DNA of 26,852 bases, from NCBI GenBank assembly GCA_002722385.1, contig PBLR01000026.1, forward strand, positions 1 through 26,852, in the 5' to 3' direction. Below the pieces are notes generated by a model, which did no database searches, was not told the origin of the DNA, and was given only the letters and a program-made list of their open reading frames with translations. The DNA is from SAR116 cluster bacterium (GTDB lineage Bacteria > Pseudomonadota > Alphaproteobacteria > Puniceispirillales > Puniceispirillaceae). This document shows positions 14,410 through 22,980 of the stretch, piece after piece; within the stretch, counting starts at the first letter, position 1, and each line of letters begins with the position of its first letter. Made by a program: the position numbers and the translations under genes.

Positions 14410-15192
14410 TTACTCACCTGTAAAGCTGGCGGGGCGTTTTTCTGTAAAGGCAGCCATGCCTTCTTTCTGGTCTTTGGTCGCGAACAGGGAATGAAACACA
14501 CGCCGTTCAAACAGCAACCCTTCAGACAGGCTGATCTCTTCTGCCCGGGCCACAGCCTCGCGGGCAAGCATGGCACTTGCCGGCCCGAACTCAGCTATGG
14601 TTTCCGCCACGTTCAATGTGTCCTCTATCAGGCTGTCATCACGGAAAATGCGGGCAACAAGACCAGCACGTTCAGCCTCTTCAGCATTCATCATCCGGCC
14701 GGTCAGGATCATATCCATCGCTTTGGCTTTGCCGACGGCACGGCTCAGGCGTTGTGATCCGCCCATACCCGGCATCACCCCCAGCTTGATCTCAGGCTGG
14801 CCAAATTTGGCTGATGCCCCGGCAAACAGGATATCGCACATCATCGCCAGTTCGCACCCGCCGCCAAGGGCAAACCCGTTCACGGCTGCGATTTTTGGCG
14901 TGCGCAGCTGGGCAACGATTTCCCATTTGGCAAACATATTCTCATAAAACGTATCCATATAGGATTTGGCCGCCATTTCCTTGATATCTGCACCGGCGGC
15001 AAAGGCCTTGCCTGAACCGGTCAGCACAAAACAGCCGGTATCCGGGTCATCATCAAGGCTGGCCAGATAGCTGGTCACCTCATCAGTCATCTGGCTGTTC
15101 AGCGCGTTCAGTGCTTCCGGCCGGTTCAACTCAACCAGAACCACACGGCCGTGCCGGGTGACGCAGATGGTCTCAAAAGTCTGTTCTGTCAT
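14410..15192 (-). CDS. Enoyl-CoA hydratase
   Basis: This crotonase-fold protein of 260 residues hydrates 2-enoyl-CoA to 3-hydroxyacyl-CoA. Both catalytic glutamates are present: Glu114 in GGGCELA and Glu134 in GQPEIKLG. The oxyanion-hole region [11 protein letters not shown] is at about 63-73. By position it should hydrate methacrylyl-CoA (valine) and tiglyl-CoA (isoleucine), feeding the hydrolase and the HSD10-like enzyme on either side. It begins 26 bases after the 3-hydroxyisobutyrate dehydrogenase gene ends. Confidence 0.9.
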   Translation of the reverse strand: MTEQTFETICVTRHGRVVLVELNRPEALNALNSQMTDEVTSYLASLDDDPDTGCFVLTGSGKAFAAGADIKEMAAKSYMDTFYENMFAKWEIVAQLRTPKIAAVNGFALGGGCELAMMCDILFAGASAKFGQPEIKLGVMPGMGGSQRLSRAVGKAKAMDMILTGRMMNAEEAERAGLVARIFRDDSLIEDTLNVAETIAEFGPASAMLAREAVARAEEISLSEGLLFERRVFHSLFATKDQKEGMAAFTEKRPASFTGE

Positions 15193-15218
15193 GGCTTGTC
15201 GTCTTTCTGTTTGTCGTG

Positions 15219-16097
15219 TCAGGACCTTTTGCGCGCTTCAAACCGGGGCAGCATGGCTGAAAAATCGCGCCCTTCACCATCTTCTTCACCAACAAATTGT
15301 TTATATAAGGCCAGCGCATAAGCCCCCATAGGCGTGTCAGCATCTACCGCTTCTGCGGCCTGTTGTGATAGGCCCAGGTCTTTGACCATCAGCTCTGCGG
15401 CAAATCCAGGTTTGTATCCATTATCTGCCGGGCTGACAGGCCCCACACCAGGGGCAGGGAAATAGCTGTTCACTGTCCAGCTGGCCCCGGAAGATGTGCT
15501 TAACACGTCAAACAGTTTTTGTCTGTCCAGCCCCAGCTTGTCCCCAAGGGCGATGGATTCACACGTCGCGATCATGGTTACGCCAAGGATCATGTTGTTA
15601 CAGATTTTGACCGCCTGTCCGGCCCCGGCCGCACCGACATGAACCGCCTTGTTGCCCATCACATCAAATAAGGGCAGGGCGGTCTGAAAGGCTGCATCTG
15701 TGCCCCCGACCATGAAGGTCAGCGTGCCTGCTGCGGCACCGGTGATGCCGCCGGAAACAGGTGCATCCAGCATATCAATACCGGCATCTGCCATCTGCGC
15801 GGCAACTGATTTTGCGGTGTCCACATCTACCGTCGAACAATCCAGCAATACAGACCCCGGCGTCATCGCTGGTCTGATCTCATCTGCAACAGCCTGCAGG
15901 ATGGCCCCGTTTGGCAGCATGGTGATCACCACATCACATCCGGCGGCACAAGAAGGCGCATCGGTACATACATTTACCCCGTCAACAGCGGCGGGCGCGA
16001 CATCAAAGCCATTTACCTCATGCCCGGCTTTGACCAGATTGGCGGCCATCGGCGCGCCCATATTGCCAAGCCCGATAAAGCCGATTTTCATGCTCAC
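15219..16097 (-). CDS. mmsB: 3-hydroxyisobutyrate dehydrogenase
   Basis: This enzyme oxidises 3-hydroxyisobutyrate to methylmalonate semialdehyde with NAD. The 292-residue protein has the Rossmann motif GLGNMG (9-14), the substrate loop DAPVSGG (111-117) and the catalytic segment [14 protein letters not shown] with Lys164. Length is normal for the family. The start overlaps the upstream hydrolase gene by 4 bases. The next enzyme of the pathway, methylmalonate semialdehyde dehydrogenase (mmsA), is not in this window. Confidence 0.92.
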   Translation of the reverse strand: MSMKIGFIGLGNMGAPMAANLVKAGHEVNGFDVAPAAVDGVNVCTDAPSCAAGCDVVITMLPNGAILQAVADEIRPAMTPGSVLLDCSTVDVDTAKSVAAQMADAGIDMLDAPVSGGITGAAAGTLTFMVGGTDAAFQTALPLFDVMGNKAVHVGAAGAGQAVKICNNMILGVTMIATCESIALGDKLGLDRQKLFDVLSTSSGASWTVNSYFPAPGVGPVSPADNGYKPGFAAELMVKDLGLSQQAAEAVDADTPMGAYALALYKQFVGEEDGEGRDFSAMLPRFEARKRS

Positions 16098-17137
16098 TCT
16101 CCTGTTTCTAAAAAGGCGTCAGTATAGGGGGTCGGGGCCAGCAGTTCATCAACCAGCCCGGCCGGAATATCACTGGCCTGTTTGTAGCGCCAATCAGGTT
16201 GTCTGTCTTTATCGATCAGCATCGCCCTTGTACCTTCCAGAAATTCTGCTTTCTGCATCGCCCGGCTGGTGAAGCGATATTCCATTTCCAAAGCCTGGGC
16301 AAAGCTGCAGTCCTGACCCAGCCTGACCAGCATGGCGTCAACAGCCATCATTGATAAAGGGGCATTCTGGCCAAGGGCCTTTCCGATCTGCACATCTAAT
16401 TCATCTGTCCGGCCGTTCATCTTGGCCGTCAGCCGGTCAGGGTTGAATGCTGTAAACAATGTATCAATATCTGCCTGCCAGCAGGCCAGCTGGCTTTCGC
16501 CTGCCTGTTGGGTGAACGCTTCCAGCGCCTCAGGCGGGCCTGTGTCGATAAGCGCGGTCATAGCCTCAGCCCAGCTGTCTTGCGGGATATAAAGGTCAGC
16601 AAAGCCAGCCCAAAGAGCGTCAGCAGCTGTCATCCTATAGCCTGTGATGCCCAGAAACTGGCCGGTCAGCCCTGGCGCTCTGGCCAGAAGATAGCTGCCG
16701 CCAACATCAGGGACCAGGCCGATAGCACATTCCGGCATCGCCATTTTGGTTGTCTCGCAGACGATCCGGTGACTGCCATGACAGGAAATCCCAACCCCGC
16801 CGCCCATCACATAACCTTGCAGGAACGCGATATAAGGTTTGGGGTAATGATTAATCAGACTGTTCAGCCTATATTCTTCCCGCCAGAAGGCCTGAACGGC
16901 ATCAAACTCTCCGGCCACACCTTTGTGATAGAGTTTGGCGATATCGCCGCCAGCACAGAACGCCTTTTCGCCCTCTGCATCAATCACCACTTGTGTGACG
17001 CTGTCATCGTCTTTCCAGGCCAGCAGCGCGGCTTCAAGCTGTTCACACATATCATGTGTCAGGGCATTCAATGCCTCAGGCCGCCGCAGGGTGACTCGGC
17101 CTGTTGTGTTCTCAATTCTGCAGTCTATCTGGCTCAT
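16094..17137 (-). CDS. 3-hydroxyisobutyryl-CoA hydrolase
   Basis: This crotonase-superfamily hydrolase of 347 residues releases CoA from 3-hydroxyisobutyryl-CoA in valine degradation. The HIBCH pattern is clear: FCAGGDI near 60-66, GYVMGGGVGIS near 108-118, and PECAIGLVPDVGG with catalytic Glu136 and Asp144. The C-terminal extension beyond the crotonase core is the length expected for HIBCH and longer than for a hydratase. It overlaps the genes on both sides by 4 bases, indicating tight translational coupling. Confidence 0.92.
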   Translation of the reverse strand: MSQIDCRIENTTGRVTLRRPEALNALTHDMCEQLEAALLAWKDDDSVTQVVIDAEGEKAFCAGGDIAKLYHKGVAGEFDAVQAFWREEYRLNSLINHYPKPYIAFLQGYVMGGGVGISCHGSHRIVCETTKMAMPECAIGLVPDVGGSYLLARAPGLTGQFLGITGYRMTAADALWAGFADLYIPQDSWAEAMTALIDTGPPEALEAFTQQAGESQLACWQADIDTLFTAFNPDRLTAKMNGRTDELDVQIGKALGQNAPLSMMAVDAMLVRLGQDCSFAQALEMEYRFTSRAMQKAEFLEGTRAMLIDKDRQPDWRYKQASDIPAGLVDELLAPTPYTDAFLETGE

Positions 17138-18282
17138 CTGTCCCGCTCCGCCAGAACTGACCGGCTGATAATCACGCGCATAATCTCGTTGGTTCCTTCC
17201 AGGATCTGATGCACCCGCAAATCACGGACAATTTTTTCCAGACCATAATCAGCCAGATAGCCGTAACCACCATGAATCTGCAGCGCCTGATTGGCCACAT
17301 CAAAACAAGTGTCTGTGACAAACTGTTTTGCCATCGCACAGGCCCGGCTGGCATCAGGGGTCCCGTTATCCAGCTTCCAGGCCGCCTGACGCAGGAACAC
17401 CCGTGCAGCTTCAAGGTGAGTATGCATATCCGCCAGTTTGAACTGAAGGGACTGGAACTGATCAATGGATTTCCCAAAGGCGGTGCGGTCCTTGGAATAG
17501 GCAAGGGCCTTGTTATAGGCAGATTGGGCCCCGCCAAGCGCGGCTGCGGCAATGTTCAGACGCCCGCCATCCAGCCCCTTCATAGCATAGGTAAAGCCCT
17601 GACCTTCACCACCCAGAAGGTTGGTTGAGGGCACTTCACATTTATCCATGATAACCTGCGCTGTTGGCTGGCCGCGCCAGCCCATTTTTTTCTCTGGTGC
17701 ACCAAAAGACAGACCCTGTGCCTCACTGTCAACAATCAGCGCAGAGATGCCTTTCGGGCTGTCCTCACCAGTCCGGCACATCACAATATACAGATCAGAA
17801 TAATTGCCGCCTGAAATAAAGGATTTTGTGCCGGTCACCTGCCAGCCTTCATTGGTCCGCTCTGCTTTTGTTTTTAAGGCTGCCGCATCTGAGCCAGAGC
17901 CAGGTTCGGTCAGACAGTAAGAGCCGATTTTCTGCATGGAACACAGATCAGCCAGATAGCGTTGCCGCAGCTTCTCATCACCAAATGAGGAGACCATCCA
18001 GGCCACCATGTTATGAATAGATAAAAAGCTGGAGACACTGGGGCAGGCCATCGCCAGGGCTTCGAAAATCAAGGTGGCGTCCAGACGGCTGAGGCCCGAG
18101 CCGCCATGCTCTTCCGGAACATAAATGGCGGCCAGACCCAGTTCAGCTGCCTCGCGCAGGACGTCTTTTGGCATCTGTTCGCTCTGGTCCCAGTCAACCG
18201 CATGCGGGGCGATCATCTGATCTGCGAAATCATGCGCCATATCAAATATAGCCTGTTGTTCTTCAGACAGAACAAAGTCCAT
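17134..18282 (-). CDS. Isobutyryl-CoA dehydrogenase-like acyl-CoA dehydrogenase
   Basis: The 382-residue FAD-dependent acyl-CoA dehydrogenase has the FAD/substrate motif CLTEPGSGSDAA near 127-138 and the catalytic base Glu362 in LEGTNEIMR. Long stretches resemble human ACAD8 (isobutyryl-CoA dehydrogenase), such as SIHNM, MGWRGQPT and LQIHGGYGYL. It should convert isobutyryl-CoA to methacrylyl-CoA and may accept 2-methylbutyryl-CoA. It is first in the operon, with AGGAG 11 bases before the ATG. Electron transfer flavoprotein genes are elsewhere. Confidence 0.9.
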   Translation of the reverse strand: MDFVLSEEQQAIFDMAHDFADQMIAPHAVDWDQSEQMPKDVLREAAELGLAAIYVPEEHGGSGLSRLDATLIFEALAMACPSVSSFLSIHNMVAWMVSSFGDEKLRQRYLADLCSMQKIGSYCLTEPGSGSDAAALKTKAERTNEGWQVTGTKSFISGGNYSDLYIVMCRTGEDSPKGISALIVDSEAQGLSFGAPEKKMGWRGQPTAQVIMDKCEVPSTNLLGGEGQGFTYAMKGLDGGRLNIAAAALGGAQSAYNKALAYSKDRTAFGKSIDQFQSLQFKLADMHTHLEAARVFLRQAAWKLDNGTPDASRACAMAKQFVTDTCFDVANQALQIHGGYGYLADYGLEKIVRDLRVHQILEGTNEIMRVIISRSVLAERDR

Positions 18283-18307
18283 CGCTGTTTTACTCCTGAA
18301 CGGTTGG

Positions 18308-18313
18308 TTTATA
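18308..18313 (-). promoter_or_regulatory. Possible -10 of the branched-chain operon
   Basis: On the minus strand TATAAA lies about 25 bases before the acyl-CoA dehydrogenase start, in the 84-base gap after the PaaK-like gene. Only a poor -35 (TGCAGA, 17 bases upstream) is seen. The operon could also be read through from the transporter cassette. Confidence 0.3.
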
Positions 18314-18366
18314 TCCGGGTCAGTCTAGCATCTGCACCACAGAACACCAGATCATGATCAGCAAGA

Positions 18367-19605
18367 TCAGCCAGGTGTGCGCTGGTCGTCAATAACCTTA
18401 CCATCATTTGGCAGGCTGTTTTTGGCAACAACCTCTATTGTACCGCGCAGTTTCAGAATATCACGCACCGCCTCTGCATAGGCTTGTTCTGCTTCTGCTG
18501 TGCCCTCGATTTGCACCGCCATCTGATCTTGTGATCCATCATGGGTGACGGTGACGCGCACGCGGGCAATCTCATCAAAACGGGCCGCCAGCTGGGCGAC
18601 CTGTTCAGGGCGAACAAACATACCCTTAACCTTGGTCGCCTGATCTGCCCGGCCGCGCCAGCCAACAATCCGCCGGTTGGTCCGCCCGCAAGAGCTCAGC
18701 CCCGGCAGGATTGCAGATAAATCGCCCGTGGCAAAACGGATCATCGGGAAATCCGGGTTCAGCGTGGTGACAACTACTTCTCCGATCTCGCCATCGCGAA
18801 CAGGATCACCTGTGCCCGGGCGGACAATCTCAACCACCACACCCTCATCCAGAATCAGGCCATCTGTTTCAACCGATTCATAAGCCACATGCCCGACATC
18901 GGCCGTGCCATAACATTGCCGGCACAAAATACCGCGCCGGTCATATTCTTCGCGTAAAGCCGGGAACAATGGCCCGCCACTGACGCAAGCCTTGGTCACA
19001 GAGGACATATCCAGACCCAGCTCTTCGCCTTTTTCCAAAATCGCTTTCAGATAATCTGGTGTACCGGCATAAGCGGTCACACCAAGGGCAGCCACGGCTT
19101 GCGCCTGTAATTCGGTTTGGCCTGTACCGGCAGGCACAACCGTTGCGCCCACAGATGCGGCCGCGCTTTCAAACATCATCCCTGCAGGGGTGAAATGATA
19201 GGAAAAACAGTTCTGTACAATATCGCCTTTGCCAATGCCTATCGGGGCCAGGGCCCGGCCAAAGCGCCACCAGTCTGTTCCTCTCATCCCAATCTCATAA
19301 ATCGGTCCGGGTGACTGGAATATCTGGTGGGTATCCGCAAAATTATGCGGCACAACTGTTTTCACGGCCAAAGGCTGGCCGGGTTGTTGCAACAGGCTGG
19401 ATTTACGCAATACAGGCAGGGCCGCCAGAGCCTCACGGCTGGTGATCTTCTCAGCATCAATATCGGCCAGGCTCGTTTGATAATGAGCTGCCTTCGTCTT
19501 GGCCAGGGTGATCAGGTGCGGTAAATCACGGGCCAGCGCGGCGTCTCTTTCCTCTTCAGAACGCCGTTCAAGAGCATCATGGAAAGCTGTCATCAGCTCA
19601 GCCAT
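18367..19605 (-). CDS. PaaK-like acyl/aryl-CoA ligase
   Basis: This 412-residue protein of the phenylacetate-CoA ligase family forms a CoA thioester via an acyl-adenylate. Visible adenylation motifs are YGTADVG (232-238), an FATGDLS strand and the hinge GRADQATKVKGM. The C-terminal domain resembles the PaaK AMP-binding C-terminal domain. The usual glycine-rich ATP loop SSGTTG is replaced near residue 96 by FQSPGPIYE, which I recall from relatives in similar transporter loci. The start overlaps the end of the LivF-like gene by 13 bases. The substrate is unknown; phenylacetate specificity is not implied. Confidence 0.85.
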   Translation of the reverse strand: MAELMTAFHDALERRSEEERDAALARDLPHLITLAKTKAAHYQTSLADIDAEKITSREALAALPVLRKSSLLQQPGQPLAVKTVVPHNFADTHQIFQSPGPIYEIGMRGTDWWRFGRALAPIGIGKGDIVQNCFSYHFTPAGMMFESAAASVGATVVPAGTGQTELQAQAVAALGVTAYAGTPDYLKAILEKGEELGLDMSSVTKACVSGGPLFPALREEYDRRGILCRQCYGTADVGHVAYESVETDGLILDEGVVVEIVRPGTGDPVRDGEIGEVVVTTLNPDFPMIRFATGDLSAILPGLSSCGRTNRRIVGWRGRADQATKVKGMFVRPEQVAQLAARFDEIARVRVTVTHDGSQDQMAVQIEGTAEAEQAYAEAVRDILKLRGTIEVVAKNSLPNDGKVIDDQRTPG

Positions 19606-20417
19606 CTTTTGCGGCGGCGGTAGGAGCGCACATCACGGAAGGATTTCCGCCCTTCATCAGACATGCCCAGATAAAATTCCTTCACATCCGGGTTTTCCCG
19701 CAGCTCAGCCGCAGGCCCGTCCATCACCACACGGCCAGATTCCAGAATATAGCCATAATGCGCAAACCGCAGCGCCACATTTGTGTTCTGTTCTGCCAGC
19801 AGGAACGACACCCCTTCTTTTTCATTCAGGGCTTTGACAATGCCGAAAATTTCTTCAACCAGCTGTGGGGCAAGACCCATTGACGGCTCATCCAGCAGCA
19901 CAGTTTCCGGGCGCGACATCAAAGCCCGGCCAATCGCACACATTTGCTGCTCACCACCTGAGGTATAGCCTGCCTGCGATTTACGCCGTTCTTTCAGGCG
20001 CGGAAAATAGGTGTAAACCATATCCAGATCGCGGGCGATATCCCCGCGGCTGACAGAACGGGTATAGCTGCCGGTCAACAGGTTTTCTTCGACAGTTAAA
20101 TGCTCAAAACAATGCCGGCCTTCCATCACCTGAATGACGCCTGATTTCACCAGCGCAGCCGGATTCAGATCAGCAACCGGCTTGCCCCGATATAAAATAG
20201 ACCCTTTGGTGACTTCCCCGCGCTCAGAATGGAGCAGGTTGGAAATGGCTTTCAGAGTTGTTGTCTTGCCGGCGCCGTTGCCGCCGAGAAGAGCTGTAAT
20301 GCCGCCTTTCGGCACAGCCAAGGACACCCCTTTCAGGACCAGAATCACGTGGTTGTAAATCACCTCAATGTTATTTACATCCAGCAGTTTTTCTTCTGTT
20401 TGCACGGTATCCAGCAT
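19593..20417 (-). CDS. LivF-like ABC transporter ATPase
   Basis: The 274-residue ATPase has Walker A GGNGAGKT (45-52), signature TSGGE (152-156), Walker B ending LLDEP near 174-178 and MGLAPQLVEEIF, the hallmark of LivF-type subunits of branched-chain amino acid transporters. The basic C-terminal tail (RSYRRRKRWLS) extends beyond ordinary LivF and looks typical of the sub-branch found with acyl-CoA ligases. It works at the inner membrane with the LivG, LivH and LivM partners encoded upstream. A strong terminator lies between it and the binding-protein gene. Confidence 0.9.
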   Translation of the reverse strand: MLDTVQTEEKLLDVNNIEVIYNHVILVLKGVSLAVPKGGITALLGGNGAGKTTTLKAISNLLHSERGEVTKGSILYRGKPVADLNPAALVKSGVIQVMEGRHCFEHLTVEENLLTGSYTRSVSRGDIARDLDMVYTYFPRLKERRKSQAGYTSGGEQQMCAIGRALMSRPETVLLDEPSMGLAPQLVEEIFGIVKALNEKEGVSFLLAEQNTNVALRFAHYGYILESGRVVMDGPAAELRENPDVKEFYLGMSDEGRKSFRDVRSYRRRKRWLS

Positions 20418-20460
20418 CTGCGCCTCTATTATCTGCGACTGAAATTAAGTGAGTAAATAA

Positions 20461-20503
20461 GAAAAAGACCCCAGCCCCCGGCATTTACTGCAGGGGGCTG
20501 GGG
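20461..20503 (-). terminator. Strong intrinsic terminator inside the transporter operon
   Basis: Arms 20469-20479 and 20493-20503 pair perfectly over 11 mostly G-C pairs, with a 13-base loop, and on the minus strand are followed by TCTTTTTC. It lies directly after the stop of the binding-protein gene (20517) and before livF (20417). It should end or attenuate transcripts there and keep LivF and ligase levels below that of the binding protein. Confidence 0.9.
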
Positions 20504-20516
20504 GGATGATCAGTGC

Positions 20517-21803
20517 TTAGCTGCACCGCTCAGAAATTTTGTTTTCAGCAGCATAAGCAGCTGAATCTTCAGCAATCAGGGCGTTGATCACTTCACCATC
20601 TGTTTCGATGAAGTCAGAGATCATTGACCATTTCTTGGCCTTAGCATCCCACTGCTGGATAGCTGCCAGACCTGGGCCGCCATGGTTTTCACAAGACACG
20701 CTGAAGCTTGGTGCGAAGTTTGGCAGGCCAAGTGAAGACATGCGGGCTTCATCAATTGAAAACGCTTCCATCGCATCACGCATATCAGCTGGTGAGATAT
20801 CTGACTTGCCAGACATTTTCTGAGCCAGACGGGCAGCTTCGGTTGCAAGCATCGCCGCATACAGGCCGCGGTTATACAGAACCTGTCCTGAAGATGAACC
20901 GTCACCAGCAGCCATGCCCTTGTCATAAACATGCTTTTTCAGGTCTGCATAAATCGGGAAGTTTGCACCTGTGTTATGCATGGCCAGCGACTTATAGCCG
21001 TGAGCAGCATCACCAGCAGGCAGAACATCACCTTCAGATCCTGACCACCACACACCAATGAAGTTTTCCATTGGATAGCGGATGTTCGCGGCTTCCTGAA
21101 TCGCGGTTGGGTTCATCACGCCCCAGCCCCACATGGTCACATAGTCAGGCTTTTCGCGGCGGATTTGCAGCCACTGTGACTTTTGTTCCTGACCAGGGTG
21201 GTCAACAGGCAGCAGAGACAGCTTGAAGCCATGCTTCTTTTCCAGCTCCTGCAATGTCCGGATAGGCTCTTTACCATAGGCAGAGTTGTGATAGACAAGC
21301 GCAATTTTCTTGCCTTTGATGTTGCCGTTATTCAGAGACAGGATGTGGTTAATCACAGCTGATGCCCCGACCCAGTAATTGGCTGGATAGTTAAACACAT
21401 GGCTGAAGACCTTACCGTTTGCAGCAGATGTCCGCCCATAGCCCATAGACAGAATCGGAATGCCGTCTGCGGTGGCTTTCGGAATCAGCTGGTAAGTGAT
21501 GCCTGTAGACATCGGCTGATACACCAGAGAGCCTTCACCTTTGGTATTCTCGTAACACTCAACACCTTTTTCAGTGTTGTACTGTGTTTCACATTCAATA
21601 TAGTTAATCTTTTCACCACCAATGCCGCCATCGCGTTCATTCAGCAGGGTCATGTAATCAGCGTACCCATCAGCGTAAGGAATACCGTTTACAGCGTAAG
21701 GACCTGTCCGGTAGGTCAGGTTTGGAAATGTCAGATCAGCAAGGGCCGGGCTGACCATGGTCAGGGCCGCTGCCGCACCGACAACGAGTGATTTGAGCTT
21801 CAT
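20517..21803 (-). CDS. Periplasmic substrate-binding protein of a Liv-type transporter
   Basis: The 428-residue precursor has a clear Sec signal peptide, with basic residues 2 and 4, a hydrophobic core and probable cleavage after ALA at residue 22. The mature protein belongs to the type 1 periplasmic-binding fold of branched-chain amino acid receptors (LivJ group). Conserved segments include NERDGGIGGEKI, ALVYHNSAYGKEP and YVTMWGWGVMNP. Cysteines include a pair in the N-terminal lobe, one in VSCENHGG and one at the C-terminal end (ERCS). Substrates of this branch range from amino acids to carboxylates, aromatics and amides. The ribosome site is the best in the operon. Confidence 0.9.
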   Translation of the reverse strand: MKLKSLVVGAAAALTMVSPALADLTFPNLTYRTGPYAVNGIPYADGYADYMTLLNERDGGIGGEKINYIECETQYNTEKGVECYENTKGEGSLVYQPMSTGITYQLIPKATADGIPILSMGYGRTSAANGKVFSHVFNYPANYWVGASAVINHILSLNNGNIKGKKIALVYHNSAYGKEPIRTLQELEKKHGFKLSLLPVDHPGQEQKSQWLQIRREKPDYVTMWGWGVMNPTAIQEAANIRYPMENFIGVWWSGSEGDVLPAGDAAHGYKSLAMHNTGANFPIYADLKKHVYDKGMAAGDGSSSGQVLYNRGLYAAMLATEAARLAQKMSGKSDISPADMRDAMEAFSIDEARMSSLGLPNFAPSFSVSCENHGGPGLAAIQQWDAKAKKWSMISDFIETDGEVINALIAEDSAAYAAENKISERCS

Positions 21804-21808
21804 GTTTT

Positions 21809-21813
21809 CCTCC
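21809..21813 (-). promoter_or_regulatory. Strong Shine-Dalgarno of the binding-protein gene
   Basis: GGAGG lies 5 bases before the ATG, ideal spacing. The 94-base gap before it also has an imperfect palindrome GAACT-TG-AGTTC (near 21819-21830) and a TATACT hexamer near 21843-21848 without a properly spaced -35. Extra expression of the binding protein relative to the permeases is plausible. Confidence 0.5.
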
Positions 21814-21897
21814 GTTTGAACTCAAGTTCTTTTTTTAATTCCAGTATATCGCTGGCCAGCCGTCAAGTAGGAACAGCCCGCCAACTGCCACAGGCCA

Positions 21898-22974
21898 TTA
21901 ATGCGGAAATGGCCACAGCCTCAGCTTTTCCTTGATAATGCGCCACAACATGGCAAAGCCATGCGGTTCCACAATAAGGAAAAAGACAATCAGCGAGCCC
22001 ACAATCAGAAATTCAAAGTGAGCCGCAATATCCACAGGCCAGCCCAGAGAGCCAACCATCACATTTTTCAGCACCACCGGCATCAGAACCAGAAAGGCTG
22101 CACCCGCCAGAGATCCGAAAATAGAGCCAAGCCCGCCAATGATAATCATGAACAAGACCAGGAAGGATTTCTGGATGCCGAACACCTCGCCGACTTCAAC
22201 CGCGCCCAGATAAACTGAGAACAGCAACGCCCCGGCGATACCGACATAAAAAGAAGACACCCCGAACGCCGTCAGCTTGGCCATCAGAGGGTTCACCCCG
22301 ATAATTTCAGCAGCGATGTCCATATCACGGATCGCCATCCATTTACGCCCGAATGATCCCCTGGTCAGATTACGCGCAACAAGGGCCAGCACAGTCAGGA
22401 AGGACAGGCAGACCAGATACACAGCCTCAGGTGATGAATTTGGTCCGGAGATGATAAGCCCCAGAATGTCTCGTTCTGGTGCGTTAATCTGCCCAGATGC
22501 AGAATAGTTATAGAACCAGCCGACCTTGTTAAACAGCCAGACCAGGAAGAACTGGGCCGCCAGTGTCGCCACCGCCAGATAAAAGCCTTTGATCCTTAAG
22601 CTGGGCAGGCCGAACAAGATCCCGACCATAGCTGTGACACCGCCTGACAGAAGGATGCAGATGATCAGATTCATCTCAGGAAAACCGGTCATCAGCTTAT
22701 AACAGGCATAGGCCCCGACCGCCATGAACCCGCCAGACCCCAGCGAAACCTGTCCGCAATAGCCGGTCAGGATGTTGAGCCCGATCGCGGCAATGCCGAA
22801 AATCAAAAACGGCAGCAGAATCGCGTTCGCCCAGTAATCATTGATCAGGAACGGCACCACCAGAAAGGCAAACCCCAGAGCCACAAAATAGGCGATCTTG
22901 TCAAACCCGATAGGAAAGGTCTGCTGATCCGCAGCGTAGGATGTTTTGAATTCACCAACTTCACGATAAAGCAT
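21898..22974 (-). CDS. LivM-like ABC transporter permease
   Basis: This inner-membrane permease of 358 residues has a soluble N-terminal leader of about 25 residues followed by around ten hydrophobic helices. The family motif GYCGQVSLGSGGFMAVGAY occurs near 70-90, and a helix with FGIQKSFLVLFMIIIGGLGSIFGSLAGA is typical of LivM. It pairs with the LivH-like protein to form the channel. The start is 6 bases after the end of the LivH-like gene. Confidence 0.9.
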   Translation of the reverse strand: MLYREVGEFKTSYAADQQTFPIGFDKIAYFVALGFAFLVVPFLINDYWANAILLPFLIFGIAAIGLNILTGYCGQVSLGSGGFMAVGAYACYKLMTGFPEMNLIICILLSGGVTAMVGILFGLPSLRIKGFYLAVATLAAQFFLVWLFNKVGWFYNYSASGQINAPERDILGLIISGPNSSPEAVYLVCLSFLTVLALVARNLTRGSFGRKWMAIRDMDIAAEIIGVNPLMAKLTAFGVSSFYVGIAGALLFSVYLGAVEVGEVFGIQKSFLVLFMIIIGGLGSIFGSLAGAAFLVLMPVVLKNVMVGSLGWPVDIAAHFEFLIVGSLIVFFLIVEPHGFAMLWRIIKEKLRLWPFPH

Positions 22975-22980
22975 GACTGT

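Noticed and set aside
15700..16272. Plus-strand frame of 190 codons
   Set aside because: It is antisense to mmsB and the hydrolase gene, with no ribosome site and no recognisable protein.
16508..17209. Plus-strand frame of 233 codons
   Set aside because: It is antisense to the 3-hydroxyisobutyryl-CoA hydrolase gene, which has all its catalytic motifs; the frame is a shadow of codon bias.
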